35,790 bases of DNA. Origin: Armatimonadota bacterium. Its GTDB lineage: Bacteria > Armatimonadota > UBA10988. This document shows, in pieces, positions 17,648-27,670 of the stretch (position 1 is its first letter; each line of letters begins with the position of its first letter). Below the pieces are notes generated by a model. It was not told the origin of the DNA and did not search any database. It saw only the letters and a list, made by a program, of their open reading frames with translations. The translations under genes were made by a program, and so were the position numbers. The stretch is from NCBI GenBank assembly GCA_016235455.1, contig JACRKZ010000131.1, positions 1 to 35,790 on the forward strand, in the 5' to 3' direction.

Positions 17648-20600
17648 GCCAAGAGCCGGACAACCAGGCCCCGTCGGCGCTACCGCCGGCAGCCAACCGC
17701 CATCGGCGGTGGTTGCTCCTGCTTGCCCTCGGCGCCGTGGTGGCCATGGTGGTTACCATGCCCGTCGGGCCCCAGCACGGTGCCGTGCGCGCCAAGCTGG
17801 TGTCGGCCCTGGAACAGCAGACGGGCCGCCAGGTACGCATCGGCCGGGTGTGGGGCTCGCTGTGGCAGGGCCTGGTCATCGAGCAGGTCTCGCTCTCCGA
17901 CGAGGGCGGTTTTGGCGCCGACGGGCGCAACATCCAGTTGACCTGCGATCGCATCCGCATCCGCTACCACCTGCTGACCATGGCGCGCACGCGCGACCCG
18001 ATGCGTGGCATCAGTTCGGTGGTGCTGGAGCATCCCCAGGCCAAGCTGACCTGGCGGGCCGACGGCACGGTAGACCTGGTGGAGCTGTTCCGCCGCAAGA
18101 AGCCGGTGCCGGACGAGGTGACGACCTTCACCGGTCGGGTGCGACTGAGCCGCGGCATGATCCTGCTCGTGGATGAGCGGCATCCCATCGCCGGCCGGCC
18201 CCGACGCCACGACCTGCGCGAGGCCGACCTCGACGTACGCTTCCTGTCGCGCGGCCATGCGCGCGTGGCACTGGAATCGACGGTGCCCGGCACGGTGGAG
18301 CGTGTGGCGCTGGGCGGTGACCTGGTGCTCGACGGCGGCTGGCGCTTCGACGGCCATGGCGCGCTCGAACATGCGCGCCTGGAGCAGTTTGCGCCGTACC
18401 TCAACGGCCCGCTGGCGCCGAACGTGGAGTTGCGCTCGGGTCTCCTGTCGGTCAGAGGCACTTTCCGGCTCAACCGGCCGCGCGACCCCAAGCTGCCGTT
18501 CGACTCCGGCTACGACCTGCAACTCGAGGCCGAAGGCTGCAGCCTGCGCAGTACGCCGTTCCGCGAGGCCGGGATGGGCGTGACCGGCCGCGCCCGCTAT
18601 CGGCAGCAGAGCACGGCGAACCACACCTTCAACCCCGAGGACGGCGTCTGGTTCGACAACCTGCGGTTCACGATGATCGGCGCCCGGGCCACGCTCAATG
18701 GCCGGCTGATCGGCATCAGCCAGCTGGCGCTCGACCTGCGCATCGCGGTCGAGCAGTTGTCCATGCGGCGGCTGGCCGGTGCGCTCAGAGTGCCCGGCTG
18801 GCTGGCCCAGATGACCGGCGACGGCACAACCAGCGGCGAGTTGCGGTGGTCTGGCCGCGGCGGCGCATGGCGGTTGGCGGGCCGCGCTGCGCCACGCGGT
18901 GTGGGCTGGGCCGGTGTGGCCCGCGTCGATGGCGGCCGGCTGGACTTCGATCTCAAGCAGGACCGCGCCGCGAGCGACGGCTGGGCTGGCCGCGTCGACC
19001 TGGTGGGCGTCGACGCCGTCACGCCACGGCTGGCCGCGCCGCTGACCGGCTGGCGCGGACGCGTCGTACTGGACCACGGCCAGGTGGCGCTCGACCGGCT
19101 CAGCGGGCGACTGGGTGGCGCCGCCCTGGAGATCGATGGCCGCCTGCTGGGCGTCGGCGGCGGTCGTCGCCCCGACCTCGACCTGCGGCTGGCCACCACC
19201 GGCCTGAGCCCGTTGGTGCTGCGGCCGCTGCTGCCCGCGCGCTGGCAGCCCCGCGAGGCCGGCGGCGGCCTGACGGGCGAGATCAGGCTGCGCGGCGCGA
19301 TCGGCTCGCTCAATGTCGCGGGCCATCTGGCCTTCCCGGCGCTGACCGTGGCACAGGGCCGGTTGCTGGGGGGCCGTGCCGCGTTCGATCTGCGGCTTGG
19401 TACCGCCATCGTCGGTTGGGCCGACCTGACCGACGTGGGCCTGTCCACACCGCGGCTTGGCGTGCCCCTGACCGGCATCACCGGTCGCCTGGAACTGGCC
19501 GGCGGCGAGATCACCGCGCACGGTCTGCGCGGCCGGCTGGGCGGTGACGCCCTGCTGGTCGAGGGGCGCGTGCGGCAGGACTTCTCGCACTTCGCGCTGA
19601 CCATCGACGCGCCTGATTTCGATTTGGGCCGCAGCCTGGTGGTCGCCGGCGGCGCCAACCTGGCGGCGCGCGGACGCGCCTCGGCGCGGCTGCGGCTGGT
19701 GGGCTCGCCGCAGCGCCTCCAGGTCTCTGGCCGAGCCACCGTGCCGTACCTGCGCGGCCATGGCTGGCAGTGGGGCCAGGGACGTGTGGCGCTCGATGTC
19801 GAGTTGCAGCCGCGGCTGGGCGTCGAGGGCCTGCGCGGCTGGCTGCGGGTCGAGGACGCGCGGCTGCGGGTGCGCGGCGTCGACGGCCTGCTGACGATCG
19901 CGCGCGCCGATCTCTACCCGGCCGGTGATCGGCTGCGTATCGAGCGCCTGACCGGCGCGGTGAACGGCGATACACTGGCCGCCAGCGGCCTGATCGTCGG
20001 CTTGCGACGCGTGCGCTCGTTGGACGTGCTGGTGACCAGCGCCGAGCTGAGCCAGAGCGGCTGGAGCGCACTGGCCAAGGGCAACGCGCTGCGACTCGAC
20101 CAGCCCGCGGCCGTCGACCTGCACGTGCACGGCACCTGGCCGACACCTACCATCGACGGCACCATCGCCACGGCCGGCGCCACCTGGACCGGTGAGCAGC
20201 CGGTGACGCTGGCGGGCAGCGTGGAGGTGGCGCTGACGCCGGCGGCCGCCGGCCAGCCTCGACCGCCGCTGCCCGCGACCGGGCAGGTGCGCTTGCGCGA
20301 TGTGCGCGTCACCAGCGACCAGCTCGGCGCGCCGCTGAGCGGGCTCAACGGCTGGCTGCGCCTGGCGCGCGACGGCAGCATCAGCATCGTTCGCGAGCGC
20401 GACAGTCTGGTGCCGGGCGAACTGGCCGGTCGGCTGGGCGACAGCCCGCTACGGGTGGCAGGTGCGGTCTGGTCGCGCGGGCGGAACCCGTGGGAGCTGG
20501 ACCTCGTGGCCGACACGCCGGCGCTGGCCGTGGCCGACGTGAGGTCGGCGCTGAGCCGCCTCAAGGAGCCGCCGCAGTTGGCTGGCGAGGGCACCTTCGC

Positions 20601-23600
20601 CATGACCGGCCTGCGGATCAGCGGCCCGCTCGACCGGCTGCGCATCGTTTCGGCGGCGGGCGATGCGGGCTGGGTGACCTTGCCCGGCCGGCTGAGCTAC
20701 CAGGATTGGCAGATCGGCGGTGGCCGGGCGCGAGCCGATCTCACGATCACCAAGGAAGGGGCCAGGCACCGCACCGACGGCACGCTGCTGGTCGAGGGCA
20801 GCCGCATCAGCGGCGGATCGCTACGCGCCGAAGCCACGGTGACCGGGTCGTTGCGCCTGGCGGACGGCCGGCTGGCCACGGCCGACATGGCCGCGGCGGT
20901 CGCCGGCGGCACTGTGCAGGTGGCCTCGCGGGCACAGGGCGACCACGGGTATGGCAGCACGGTGTCGGCCCGCGGTGTGACGCTGGCCGAACTCCTGCCC
21001 GACCAGCGTGACGCTCTGGCGGCACTGGCTGGCGGTGTCGTGGACTCCGACCTCACGGTGGAAGGGCCGCCGGAGAACCTGGCCATCACCGGCCGGCTCT
21101 CGCTGGACACCGGTGCCGGCGGCGTGCCGGCCCAAGCGACGGTCAGCCTGCGGCTGGCGCGCGCCAGGGACGACAAGACGTCGGCGCAGTTGCTCGGCGT
21201 GGCCCGGCTGGCCGGCGGCGACCTCAGCCTGTCCAGCCTCGACGAGCCGTTGCGTGACCTGCGCGGCGAAGTGCGCTTCACCCGCGACCGTGTCGTGTTC
21301 GACCGCGTCACCGCGCTGCTGGCCCAGGCGCCGGTCCGGCTGGACGGCCGCATCACCGACCTGCCACGAGGGCTGTACGACCTCGTCGTGGACACCGACC
21401 CCATCGACCTGGGCGCCGTCGCCTCGGCCATTCGGGTCCCGCCGGCCGCCGGCGCATCGCCGGTCGCCGGCGCATCGCCGGTCGCCGGCGCAGCTGACAC
21501 GCACGTCAGCCTGTGGCAGCGCTGGGGTCTGCCGGCGCTGGCCACGCCGCAGCCTGGCCGGGCGCGGCTGACGCTGCGCGGTCCACGCGAGCACGTGGTG
21601 GCCGCCATCGAGGCTGACCTGCCGCAACTCGCCTTGCCGCGCGCCGCGGTGGTGCCCACGCCGCGTGGGCTGGAGACGAGCGAGGCTGGCAGTCCCACGG
21701 TGACGCTGGCCACCAACCTGCGCCTCCGCGGCCAGGCGGTGGGCTCGCTGGGCGCTGATCCACTGCCCACGGGCGACCGTGCCGCGGCGCTGCTCGAGCA
21801 ACTCGCCGGCCTGCAGCCGACACGGCAGGTGCGCGCGGAGTCGGCCGCAGACGACACGGCGACCAAGGAGCCGCTGTCGCATCGGTTCACACTGGACTTG
21901 CGAGCCACGGGTGACGGGCTGCGCGCGCGGCAGATGCTGGCGCTGACCAGCAAGAAGTCGCGCGACGACGCGCTCAACGGCTGGCTGGGCCAGGCCTACA
22001 CCTTCGCGCCGGGCAACCTGAGCGCGACCATTGCCGGTCGCGCCGACCAGCCCGAGCTGGAGGTCGATCTGAACTGCCCGCGCTGGGAGCTGCGCGGCAT
22101 GCCCGTGCGTGGCATCACGGCCCATGTGCGCGTGGCGGGCGGCGCCGACGAGCGGTTGCTGACCTTCACCAACTTTGCCGCGCAGATACGCGGCGCCACG
22201 CTCCACGGCTCGGGCGCGGTCAGGCTGCGGCCCGATCAGCCGGTGGCCATGGAAGGGCGCTTCCGGGGTGACGGGCTGGAAGTGGCGGCCTTGCAGGCAC
22301 TTGGTCTGACCAAGTCGCGTCCCGATGGCGTCGCCTCGGTCGATGTCGTGGTGCAACTCACCGAAGGGCGCAAGCTGGCCTCGGGCACCGTGCGCGCGCA
22401 GCGGCTGCGGCTGGCTGGCCAGCGCGTCGGCGACGGCGAGGCCCAGTTCGAGCTGGCCGACCGCACGCTGACGCTGCAACGGCTGCTGCTGCGCGACCCC
22501 GAGACAAACGCCTTCTGTCGCCTGCACGGCACGCTCGGCTTCGACGACGACAGCCCGCTGGCGCTCGCGGGCGATGTGCGCGGGTTCGAACTCGACCGGC
22601 TGACGCCGCTGCTGGGCAACGAGCAGAAGTGGTCGGGCCGGCTCAGCGGCCGGCTGGACTACGCGGGCGACATCACCGGCACTCGCCAGTTCCCGCTGAT
22701 CGGCGGCGTGGCCAACGTCTTCTTCGGGTCGGTGGCGGGCGTGCCGTTCACGCGGCTGAGCCTGCGTTCGGCGCCTCAGGGTCCGCGCGAGGTGGCGCTC
22801 AGCGCCGACCTGAACGATAGCGCCTACACGGCCCGCCTGGACGGCACTATCAGTGATCTGGACAGCCGGGCCGGGACGGCGCGCTATGCGCTGGAGGGCA
22901 CGCTGAACAGCCGCGACCTGGGCCAGGTGGCGCCTCTGGCCGCGCCCAAGGTGCCGGCCCTGGCCGAGAGTGAAGGCACCGTTGTGGGCAAGGTGTCGCT
23001 CACCGGCCGCGTCGTGCGGCGCGAGGAGGGTGAGGATGCCGGCCGGCTCAACGCGCTGGCCGACCTGCGCGGCACGGCCAGCCTGCACCTGGGCGGTGCC
23101 GCGCGCAGCCCGCTCAAGATCGCTGGCATCGAGCTGGACGGCGCCGACCTGGACCTGGTGGCCGACAAGGATCACGTGCGTATCGACCGGCTCGAGTTCG
23201 CCACCGGCAGCACGCGTGTGGCGCTCAAGCCAGGCACTTCGAACGCCGTGCGCGACCTCGACACCCAGGCTCGCGTGGAACTGCACCTGGTCACCCAGCG
23301 CCTGCGCTACGACGATCTGGTCGGCTTGACCCGCGTCCCACTGCGCACCGAGGGGTATGTCGATGGCGAGGCCGAAGTGACTGGCCTGGTCCGCAAACCC
23401 GCGGCACGGGTCACCTTCGCCACGCACGGCCTGCGCATCGAGGGCGACCAGGTGCCCGACCAGGTCATCGGGCTGAGTCTGGCGCGCGGCGAGATTCGCC
23501 TGGACCGGCGCATCACGCTGGACCTGTTCGGCGCTCGGGCCGAGATCGAGGGCGGCTGGGTGGACGGTCGGCCCGAAGGCGAGGGGCGGCTGACGCTGCA

Positions 23601-26202
23601 CAACCTGACGCGGCTGAGGCAGGTGGCCGAGACCGTGGCCGGCGCCAGCCAGGACCGGCAGCCGCGGCTGTGGCAGTCGCAGTTGCGCGGCTACCTGGAT
23701 GACCTGCCAGCCTTCGCCGCGGGACACCTGTCGATGGTGGCGACCTTGCGTCGCGACGGCGAGGCGACCAACGGCCTGGTGCGGCTCAACGCGGTCGGCC
23801 TGCAGGCGGTGGGTGCAGACGGCCCGCGCCCGCTGCCGCCGGTGGACGCCGAGGTGCGGTTGGGCCTGGGGCTGGGCGCTGGCCCCAAGGCCATCGAGGC
23901 GCGCAGCGAGCCGGGCATCGTCTACCTGACCGGCTCGGCCCGGCTCGAGGCACTGCGCTTCGCCGACGTGCGGCTGCGGCTGAGCGCCGACGAGGTCGAT
24001 CTGCGACCGTATGCCGCCTGGTCGCCCAGCCTCAAGGGCCTGGGCGGCAGTTGCTCGCTGGCCGCCGACATCAGCGCACCGGCCAGGCGCCTGGTGATCA
24101 GCAACGGGCACCTGGCCGCTGCGGGCCTGTCGTTGGGGCAGGTGCGGCTGGCCACGGTGCGCGCGGAGCGCGTAGCCCTGCGAGACGGTGTGCTGAGCTT
24201 CCAGCCGCTGGAGATCCAGGAGCGCAGCCTCACCGCCAGTCTGTCGGGCAAGGTGCCGCTGGAGCGCACGGCCAAGGGCGTGCGGCTCCGCGACGACCCG
24301 GCGCGGCCGGTTGACCTGCGCGGCGGCATCGACGTCTTCGACCTGTCGGATTTCGAGGACTTGATGGGTTCGGTCGGCTGGCTTGAGGGCAATGCCAAGC
24401 TGGAACTCGTGGCCCAGGGCCGCGCCAGCGAGGCACGCGTGGCCGGCGCGGCGACGCTGCAGATGCCGCTGCTGCAGATCGTGGACCGGCCAGCCACCGA
24501 AGCACCGCTCACCGCGGGCGGCATACGCACCTTGGACCGGCGCGGCGAGGTGATGCTGCTGCAGGACACGCAGGTGCGCCTGACCATCGACCAGAACCTG
24601 GTGCGGCTCGACCAGTGCGACGGTGCCGTGGTGCCGGCCAGCTACGCCATGACGCCGATGCCCAACGCTGACCGGCTGGCCAAGGATCGCGCCGACGGGC
24701 GGATCGGCAGTTTCTCGCTGCGCGAGGCGGTGCTGCCCGGCCGCGACCGCAGCGAGCCGGCGCTCGAACTGCGCCACCTGGAGCGCGCCCGCCTGCTCGA
24801 GAACCCGCTCAATCTGGACCTGTTCTTGAACCATGTGACGGCGCGCACCAAGTGGGTGGCGGTCCGCGACCTGTCCATCGCCGGCCAGATCAGGGCTCGG
24901 CAGGAGAACAATCGCTTCACCGCCAACGAGGCGCGACTGGTCAACTGCTCGGGCTGGGTCAACGACGGCTGGGCCAGCCTGACGGGCACCATGCTGGCGC
25001 GGGTGGGCGACCCGCGGCGCTGGGCGGAGCAGGAGTACCATCTGCGCCTGACCACGCCGTCCGTCGATGCCAAGGCGCCCGCCGACAGCGCCGACGGGCG
25101 ACTGGTGGCCTCGGCGCCGAAGGCCGCCACGCCGCGGCCGACGCCCGACGGGCGCGTGGTCTATCCGGTACAGATCAACGATCCCGCCTCTGGCCTGCTG
25201 CGCGTAGCGGCCGACGTGGGTCTGGATTCGCACACTCGGGAGTACGGGCCGCTCACCTTATGGGGCAAGGTCATGCTGACCGACGTCATCCTGCGCGAAG
25301 GCGCACTGGCGCTGCTGTCGGCCGACCCCAACCGGCCACGGCGCGACTGGCCGGCCTCGCCCGAGCTGCGGTTGAGCATCACCGCGCCGGACCGACAGCG
25401 CAACCGCATCCTCACGCGCGTGCCCGCCATCGACCTGCCCTTCGCCACCAGCCTCAGCCTCAGCGAGACCCCGCAGCGGCTGCGCCTCGAGGGTACGGTG
25501 GACGTGGCTTCGGGCTCGGTGTATGCTAGCGTGCTGAAGGCGCCCATCGAGGTCCAGAGCGGTACGGCCACGCTGCGCGTGCAACGCAACCCGCAGAGCG
25601 GTGCGTTTGAGCCGCACGCCGAGTTCGACAGCCGTTCGGAAACCGTGCTGCGTGCGGCGCGGCGCGGATCGAGCAGCGGGTTCAGCGGTGAGGACAACGT
25701 CGACTACCACGTGTCGCTGCGCGTACGCGGTACGGTGCGGCCGGGCGCGGAGAAGCCGGAGACCGAGTTCAGGGTTGACGCGCGCAGCACGCCGCCGCTG
25801 CCCGAGGAGACCATCTTCGCGCGGCTGTCGACATCGAACGACTTCGCGCAGGCCCTGGAGCGAGGCACGTTGGAGTCGTTTGTGAAGGAGGAGTTGGCCA
25901 ATGCGGCGTTGCAGACGGCCATCACCTACACCTTCACGCCGGTGTTCGAGGAGATCCGCAAGGGTATCGGGCTGGACGAGTTTGCCGTGCAGTATGAGCT
26001 GAACCAGCCCTTCGAGGTCCGTCTGGGCAAGTACCTGGTGCGGAACTTGTTCGCTGGCGTCAAAGTCAGCGTCAATGAACGGGGCGACAGCAGGCAGGTG
26101 TACCGGGTGAGCTATCAGATCTCCAATTCGTTCAAGATCGGTGGTCAGGCGGACACCCGTGATGACTACCGGTTCACCGTCGAGTATCAGGCTGGATTCT
26201 GA
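17644..26202 (+). CDS. tamB: TamB-type (translocation and assembly module / AsmA-like) protein, very long
   Basis: This 2852-residue inner-membrane-anchored protein reaches into the periplasm. GTG 17644 overlaps the comF stop and follows AAGGA at 8 bp, which fixes the start. Residues 23-41 are one membrane helix; the next part (GRQVRIGRVWGSLWQGLVIEQVSL) is the AsmA/TamB N-terminal pattern. Then come about 2500 residues of regular beta-strand repeats of the type GDALLVEGRV / LRLDGRI. The C-terminal TamB (DUF490) domain covers about 2600-2852 (VASGSVYASVLKAPIEV, FTPVFEEIRKGIGLDEFAVQYEL, QVYRVSYQISNSFKIGGQADTRDDY). E. coli TamB is about 1260 residues, so this is more than twice as long. TamB works with the BamA-family TamA and is implicated in phospholipid transport. 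An 18-bp repeat lies at 21448-21492. Confidence 0.95.
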   Translation: MSQEPDNQAPSALPPAANRHRRWLLLLALGAVVAMVVTMPVGPQHGAVRAKLVSALEQQTGRQVRIGRVWGSLWQGLVIEQVSLSDEGGFGADGRNIQLTCDRIRIRYHLLTMARTRDPMRGISSVVLEHPQAKLTWRADGTVDLVELFRRKKPVPDEVTTFTGRVRLSRGMILLVDERHPIAGRPRRHDLREADLDVRFLSRGHARVALESTVPGTVERVALGGDLVLDGGWRFDGHGALEHARLEQFAPYLNGPLAPNVELRSGLLSVRGTFRLNRPRDPKLPFDSGYDLQLEAEGCSLRSTPFREAGMGVTGRARYRQQSTANHTFNPEDGVWFDNLRFTMIGARATLNGRLIGISQLALDLRIAVEQLSMRRLAGALRVPGWLAQMTGDGTTSGELRWSGRGGAWRLAGRAAPRGVGWAGVARVDGGRLDFDLKQDRAASDGWAGRVDLVGVDAVTPRLAAPLTGWRGRVVLDHGQVALDRLSGRLGGAALEIDGRLLGVGGGRRPDLDLRLATTGLSPLVLRPLLPARWQPREAGGGLTGEIRLRGAIGSLNVAGHLAFPALTVAQGRLLGGRAAFDLRLGTAIVGWADLTDVGLSTPRLGVPLTGITGRLELAGGEITAHGLRGRLGGDALLVEGRVRQDFSHFALTIDAPDFDLGRSLVVAGGANLAARGRASARLRLVGSPQRLQVSGRATVPYLRGHGWQWGQGRVALDVELQPRLGVEGLRGWLRVEDARLRVRGVDGLLTIARADLYPAGDRLRIERLTGAVNGDTLAASGLIVGLRRVRSLDVLVTSAELSQSGWSALAKGNALRLDQPAAVDLHVHGTWPTPTIDGTIATAGATWTGEQPVTLAGSVEVALTPAAAGQPRPPLPATGQVRLRDVRVTSDQLGAPLSGLNGWLRLARDGSISIVRERDSLVPGELAGRLGDSPLRVAGAVWSRGRNPWELDLVADTPALAVADVRSALSRLKEPPQLAGEGTFAMTGLRISGPLDRLRIVSAAGDAGWVTLPGRLSYQDWQIGGGRARADLTITKEGARHRTDGTLLVEGSRISGGSLRAEATVTGSLRLADGRLATADMAAAVAGGTVQVASRAQGDHGYGSTVSARGVTLAELLPDQRDALAALAGGVVDSDLTVEGPPENLAITGRLSLDTGAGGVPAQATVSLRLARARDDKTSAQLLGVARLAGGDLSLSSLDEPLRDLRGEVRFTRDRVVFDRVTALLAQAPVRLDGRITDLPRGLYDLVVDTDPIDLGAVASAIRVPPAAGASPVAGASPVAGAADTHVSLWQRWGLPALATPQPGRARLTLRGPREHVVAAIEADLPQLALPRAAVVPTPRGLETSEAGSPTVTLATNLRLRGQAVGSLGADPLPTGDRAAALLEQLAGLQPTRQVRAESAADDTATKEPLSHRFTLDLRATGDGLRARQMLALTSKKSRDDALNGWLGQAYTFAPGNLSATIAGRADQPELEVDLNCPRWELRGMPVRGITAHVRVAGGADERLLTFTNFAAQIRGATLHGSGAVRLRPDQPVAMEGRFRGDGLEVAALQALGLTKSRPDGVASVDVVVQLTEGRKLASGTVRAQRLRLAGQRVGDGEAQFELADRTLTLQRLLLRDPETNAFCRLHGTLGFDDDSPLALAGDVRGFELDRLTPLLGNEQKWSGRLSGRLDYAGDITGTRQFPLIGGVANVFFGSVAGVPFTRLSLRSAPQGPREVALSADLNDSAYTARLDGTISDLDSRAGTARYALEGTLNSRDLGQVAPLAAPKVPALAESEGTVVGKVSLTGRVVRREEGEDAGRLNALADLRGTASLHLGGAARSPLKIAGIELDGADLDLVADKDHVRIDRLEFATGSTRVALKPGTSNAVRDLDTQARVELHLVTQRLRYDDLVGLTRVPLRTEGYVDGEAEVTGLVRKPAARVTFATHGLRIEGDQVPDQVIGLSLARGEIRLDRRITLDLFGARAEIEGGWVDGRPEGEGRLTLHNLTRLRQVAETVAGASQDRQPRLWQSQLRGYLDDLPAFAAGHLSMVATLRRDGEATNGLVRLNAVGLQAVGADGPRPLPPVDAEVRLGLGLGAGPKAIEARSEPGIVYLTGSARLEALRFADVRLRLSADEVDLRPYAAWSPSLKGLGGSCSLAADISAPARRLVISNGHLAAAGLSLGQVRLATVRAERVALRDGVLSFQPLEIQERSLTASLSGKVPLERTAKGVRLRDDPARPVDLRGGIDVFDLSDFEDLMGSVGWLEGNAKLELVAQGRASEARVAGAATLQMPLLQIVDRPATEAPLTAGGIRTLDRRGEVMLLQDTQVRLTIDQNLVRLDQCDGAVVPASYAMTPMPNADRLAKDRADGRIGSFSLREAVLPGRDRSEPALELRHLERARLLENPLNLDLFLNHVTARTKWVAVRDLSIAGQIRARQENNRFTANEARLVNCSGWVNDGWASLTGTMLARVGDPRRWAEQEYHLRLTTPSVDAKAPADSADGRLVASAPKAATPRPTPDGRVVYPVQINDPASGLLRVAADVGLDSHTREYGPLTLWGKVMLTDVILREGALALLSADPNRPRRDWPASPELRLSITAPDRQRNRILTRVPAIDLPFATSLSLSETPQRLRLEGTVDVASGSVYASVLKAPIEVQSGTATLRVQRNPQSGAFEPHAEFDSRSETVLRAARRGSSSGFSGEDNVDYHVSLRVRGTVRPGAEKPETEFRVDARSTPPLPEETIFARLSTSNDFAQALERGTLESFVKEELANAALQTAITYTFTPVFEEIRKGIGLDEFAVQYELNQPFEVRLGKYLVRNLFAGVKVSVNERGDSRQVYRVSYQISNSFKIGGQADTRDDYRFTVEYQAGF
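21448..21492 (+). repeat. 18-bp tandem repeat inside tamB (2.5 copies)
   Basis: GCCGGCGCATCGCCGGTC is repeated exactly at 21448-21465 and 21466-21483, with a 9-bp third part at 21484-21492. It codes for Ala-Gly-Ala-Ser-Pro-Val units near residue 1270 and looks like a flexible spacer that could change length by slippage. Confidence 0.9.
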
Positions 26203-26204
26203 GC

Positions 26205-27650
26205 ATGAACAAAAGGTCCTCGAAGTCCCCTTGGCGGCGCGTGGCGCGCTGGCTGGCCGTGTCGGCCGGCATGGTCGCGGTGGTGCTCGGTGGCGCGGGC
26301 TGCGGCTCGAGTGGCACCAGCTTCGCCGAAGGCGTGCGTGTCGATGAACTGAAGGTGCGCGATATCGGCGTGGTGGTCACGGATACGACGGCGACCATTT
26401 CGTGGGTGACCCGCGTGACCCAGGGCAGCCACGTGTACTACGGCCCGACCAGTCGGCTGGGCACCACCGTGGCCGGCTCGATCGTCACGCGCCAGACCAC
26501 CACCGTGGACGGCGTCGACCATCAGGCGCAGATCACCGGGCTGACGGCCAACACGGTCTACTTCTTCCAGGTGGAGGGCCGCAAGACGACCTTGCGCTTC
26601 CGCACCGCGGGTGGCACGCGCACGCGGCTGGCCTTCGTCAGCGACCGCCTCGACGGCCGGCGCGAGATCTATCTGGCGCACGAGTTTGGCGAGAACGTCA
26701 CGCGCCTGACCACCACCGGCGGCTGGAGCCCCGCGCTCAGCCTCGACGGCACCCGGGTGGCCTGGGTGGGCAATCGCGTGGGCGGCGGTACCGACATCTT
26801 CCTCGCCACGCTCGACGCGAGCGGGCTCGTGGCCGGGTCGGTGCAGAACCTGACCGACACCGCCGACCGCGACGAGGCGCATCCCTGCTGGTCGTCCGAC
26901 GGCACGGCGGTCACCTTCTCCTCGGCCGGCGGGCTGGTCCAGCGCGTGGTGGCCGGCGGCGCGGAGACGACGCTCATCGGTGGACGCTACAGCTTCGATC
27001 AGCCGACCTGGCGGCGCGACGGTGCACGGCTGGCCTTCATCTCCAACCGGCGCACGGCGACCATCCAGCTCAAGCACCGGCCGGTGCTCGAGGGCAGCGT
27101 GTCCATCAAGGTGCGCGACCACAACAACTCCGTGCTCGCCCCGGCGCTCTATGAGCTGTACGACGCGACCACCGGCCTGATCGACCTCAGCGCGGCCGGC
27201 GTGGGCAACCTGCACGTGCGGGTCACCTACCGCAGCGGCGGCGTGCTCTACAGCGACGAGCAGTATCGCTCGCCGGTGCCGCGCACGGCGCTCTACACCA
27301 TGGCCGCCGACGGCACCGACTTGCGCCGCATCACTGACCTGGACTACTCCGTGGCCAGTCCCGAGTGGTCGGTCAGCGGCTCGCAGTTGTTCTACTGCCG
27401 CGAGTCGTCGGGCCTCAGTTCGATCCTGCAGATCAACGCCGACGGCAGCTCGGTCAAGGCCCTGTCCAGCGGCGACTTCCTGGATCGTGATCCGGTGGTG
27501 GCGCCCGACGGGTCGGGCATCATGTTCGTCAGCAATCGCGATGCCAACCGCCTGGTGAATCTGTGGCTGCTGCCCTCGGGCCAGTCTATGTATATGGTCA
27601 ACCTGTTCAGCAGCGGCGACACGGAGCCGAGCTGGTCTGTGGTACCCTGA
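26205..27650 (+). CDS. Lipoprotein with FN3-like domain and WD40-like (PD40) beta-propeller
   Basis: This 481-residue protein begins 2 bp after the tamB stop. The basic N-terminus and hydrophobic stretch end in LGGAGC (Cys33), a weak lipobox, so it is probably a lipoprotein. Residues 50-135 form an FN3/purple-acid-phosphatase-N-like domain (TATISWVTRVTQGSHVYYG, ITGLTANTVYFFQVEG). TolB-like blades follow: LAFVSDRLDGRREIYLA, PALSLDGTRVAWVGN, CWSSDGTAVTFSS, TWRRDGARLAFISNRR. Residues 285-355 form an inserted non-propeller beta domain (VSIKVRDHNNSVLAPALYELYD). The last blades are PEWSVSGSQLFYCR and VVAPDGSGIMFVSNRDANR. The protein lacks the TolB N-terminal domain. Next to tamB and bamA, a role in outer-membrane upkeep or surface attachment is possible but unproven. 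Confidence 0.9.
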   Translation: MNKRSSKSPWRRVARWLAVSAGMVAVVLGGAGCGSSGTSFAEGVRVDELKVRDIGVVVTDTTATISWVTRVTQGSHVYYGPTSRLGTTVAGSIVTRQTTTVDGVDHQAQITGLTANTVYFFQVEGRKTTLRFRTAGGTRTRLAFVSDRLDGRREIYLAHEFGENVTRLTTTGGWSPALSLDGTRVAWVGNRVGGGTDIFLATLDASGLVAGSVQNLTDTADRDEAHPCWSSDGTAVTFSSAGGLVQRVVAGGAETTLIGGRYSFDQPTWRRDGARLAFISNRRTATIQLKHRPVLEGSVSIKVRDHNNSVLAPALYELYDATTGLIDLSAAGVGNLHVRVTYRSGGVLYSDEQYRSPVPRTALYTMAADGTDLRRITDLDYSVASPEWSVSGSQLFYCRESSGLSSILQINADGSSVKALSSGDFLDRDPVVAPDGSGIMFVSNRDANRLVNLWLLPSGQSMYMVNLFSSGDTEPSWSVVP

Positions 27651-27670
27651 ACCGCGCGCGAGGAGACTCC

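Noticed and set aside
20821..25233. 1470-codon open frame on the minus strand opposite tamB
   Set aside because: It is the antisense of a GC-rich gene; its protein is rich in His/Gln/Arg without domains, and the plus-strand frame has a clear anchor, ribosome site and TamB domain.
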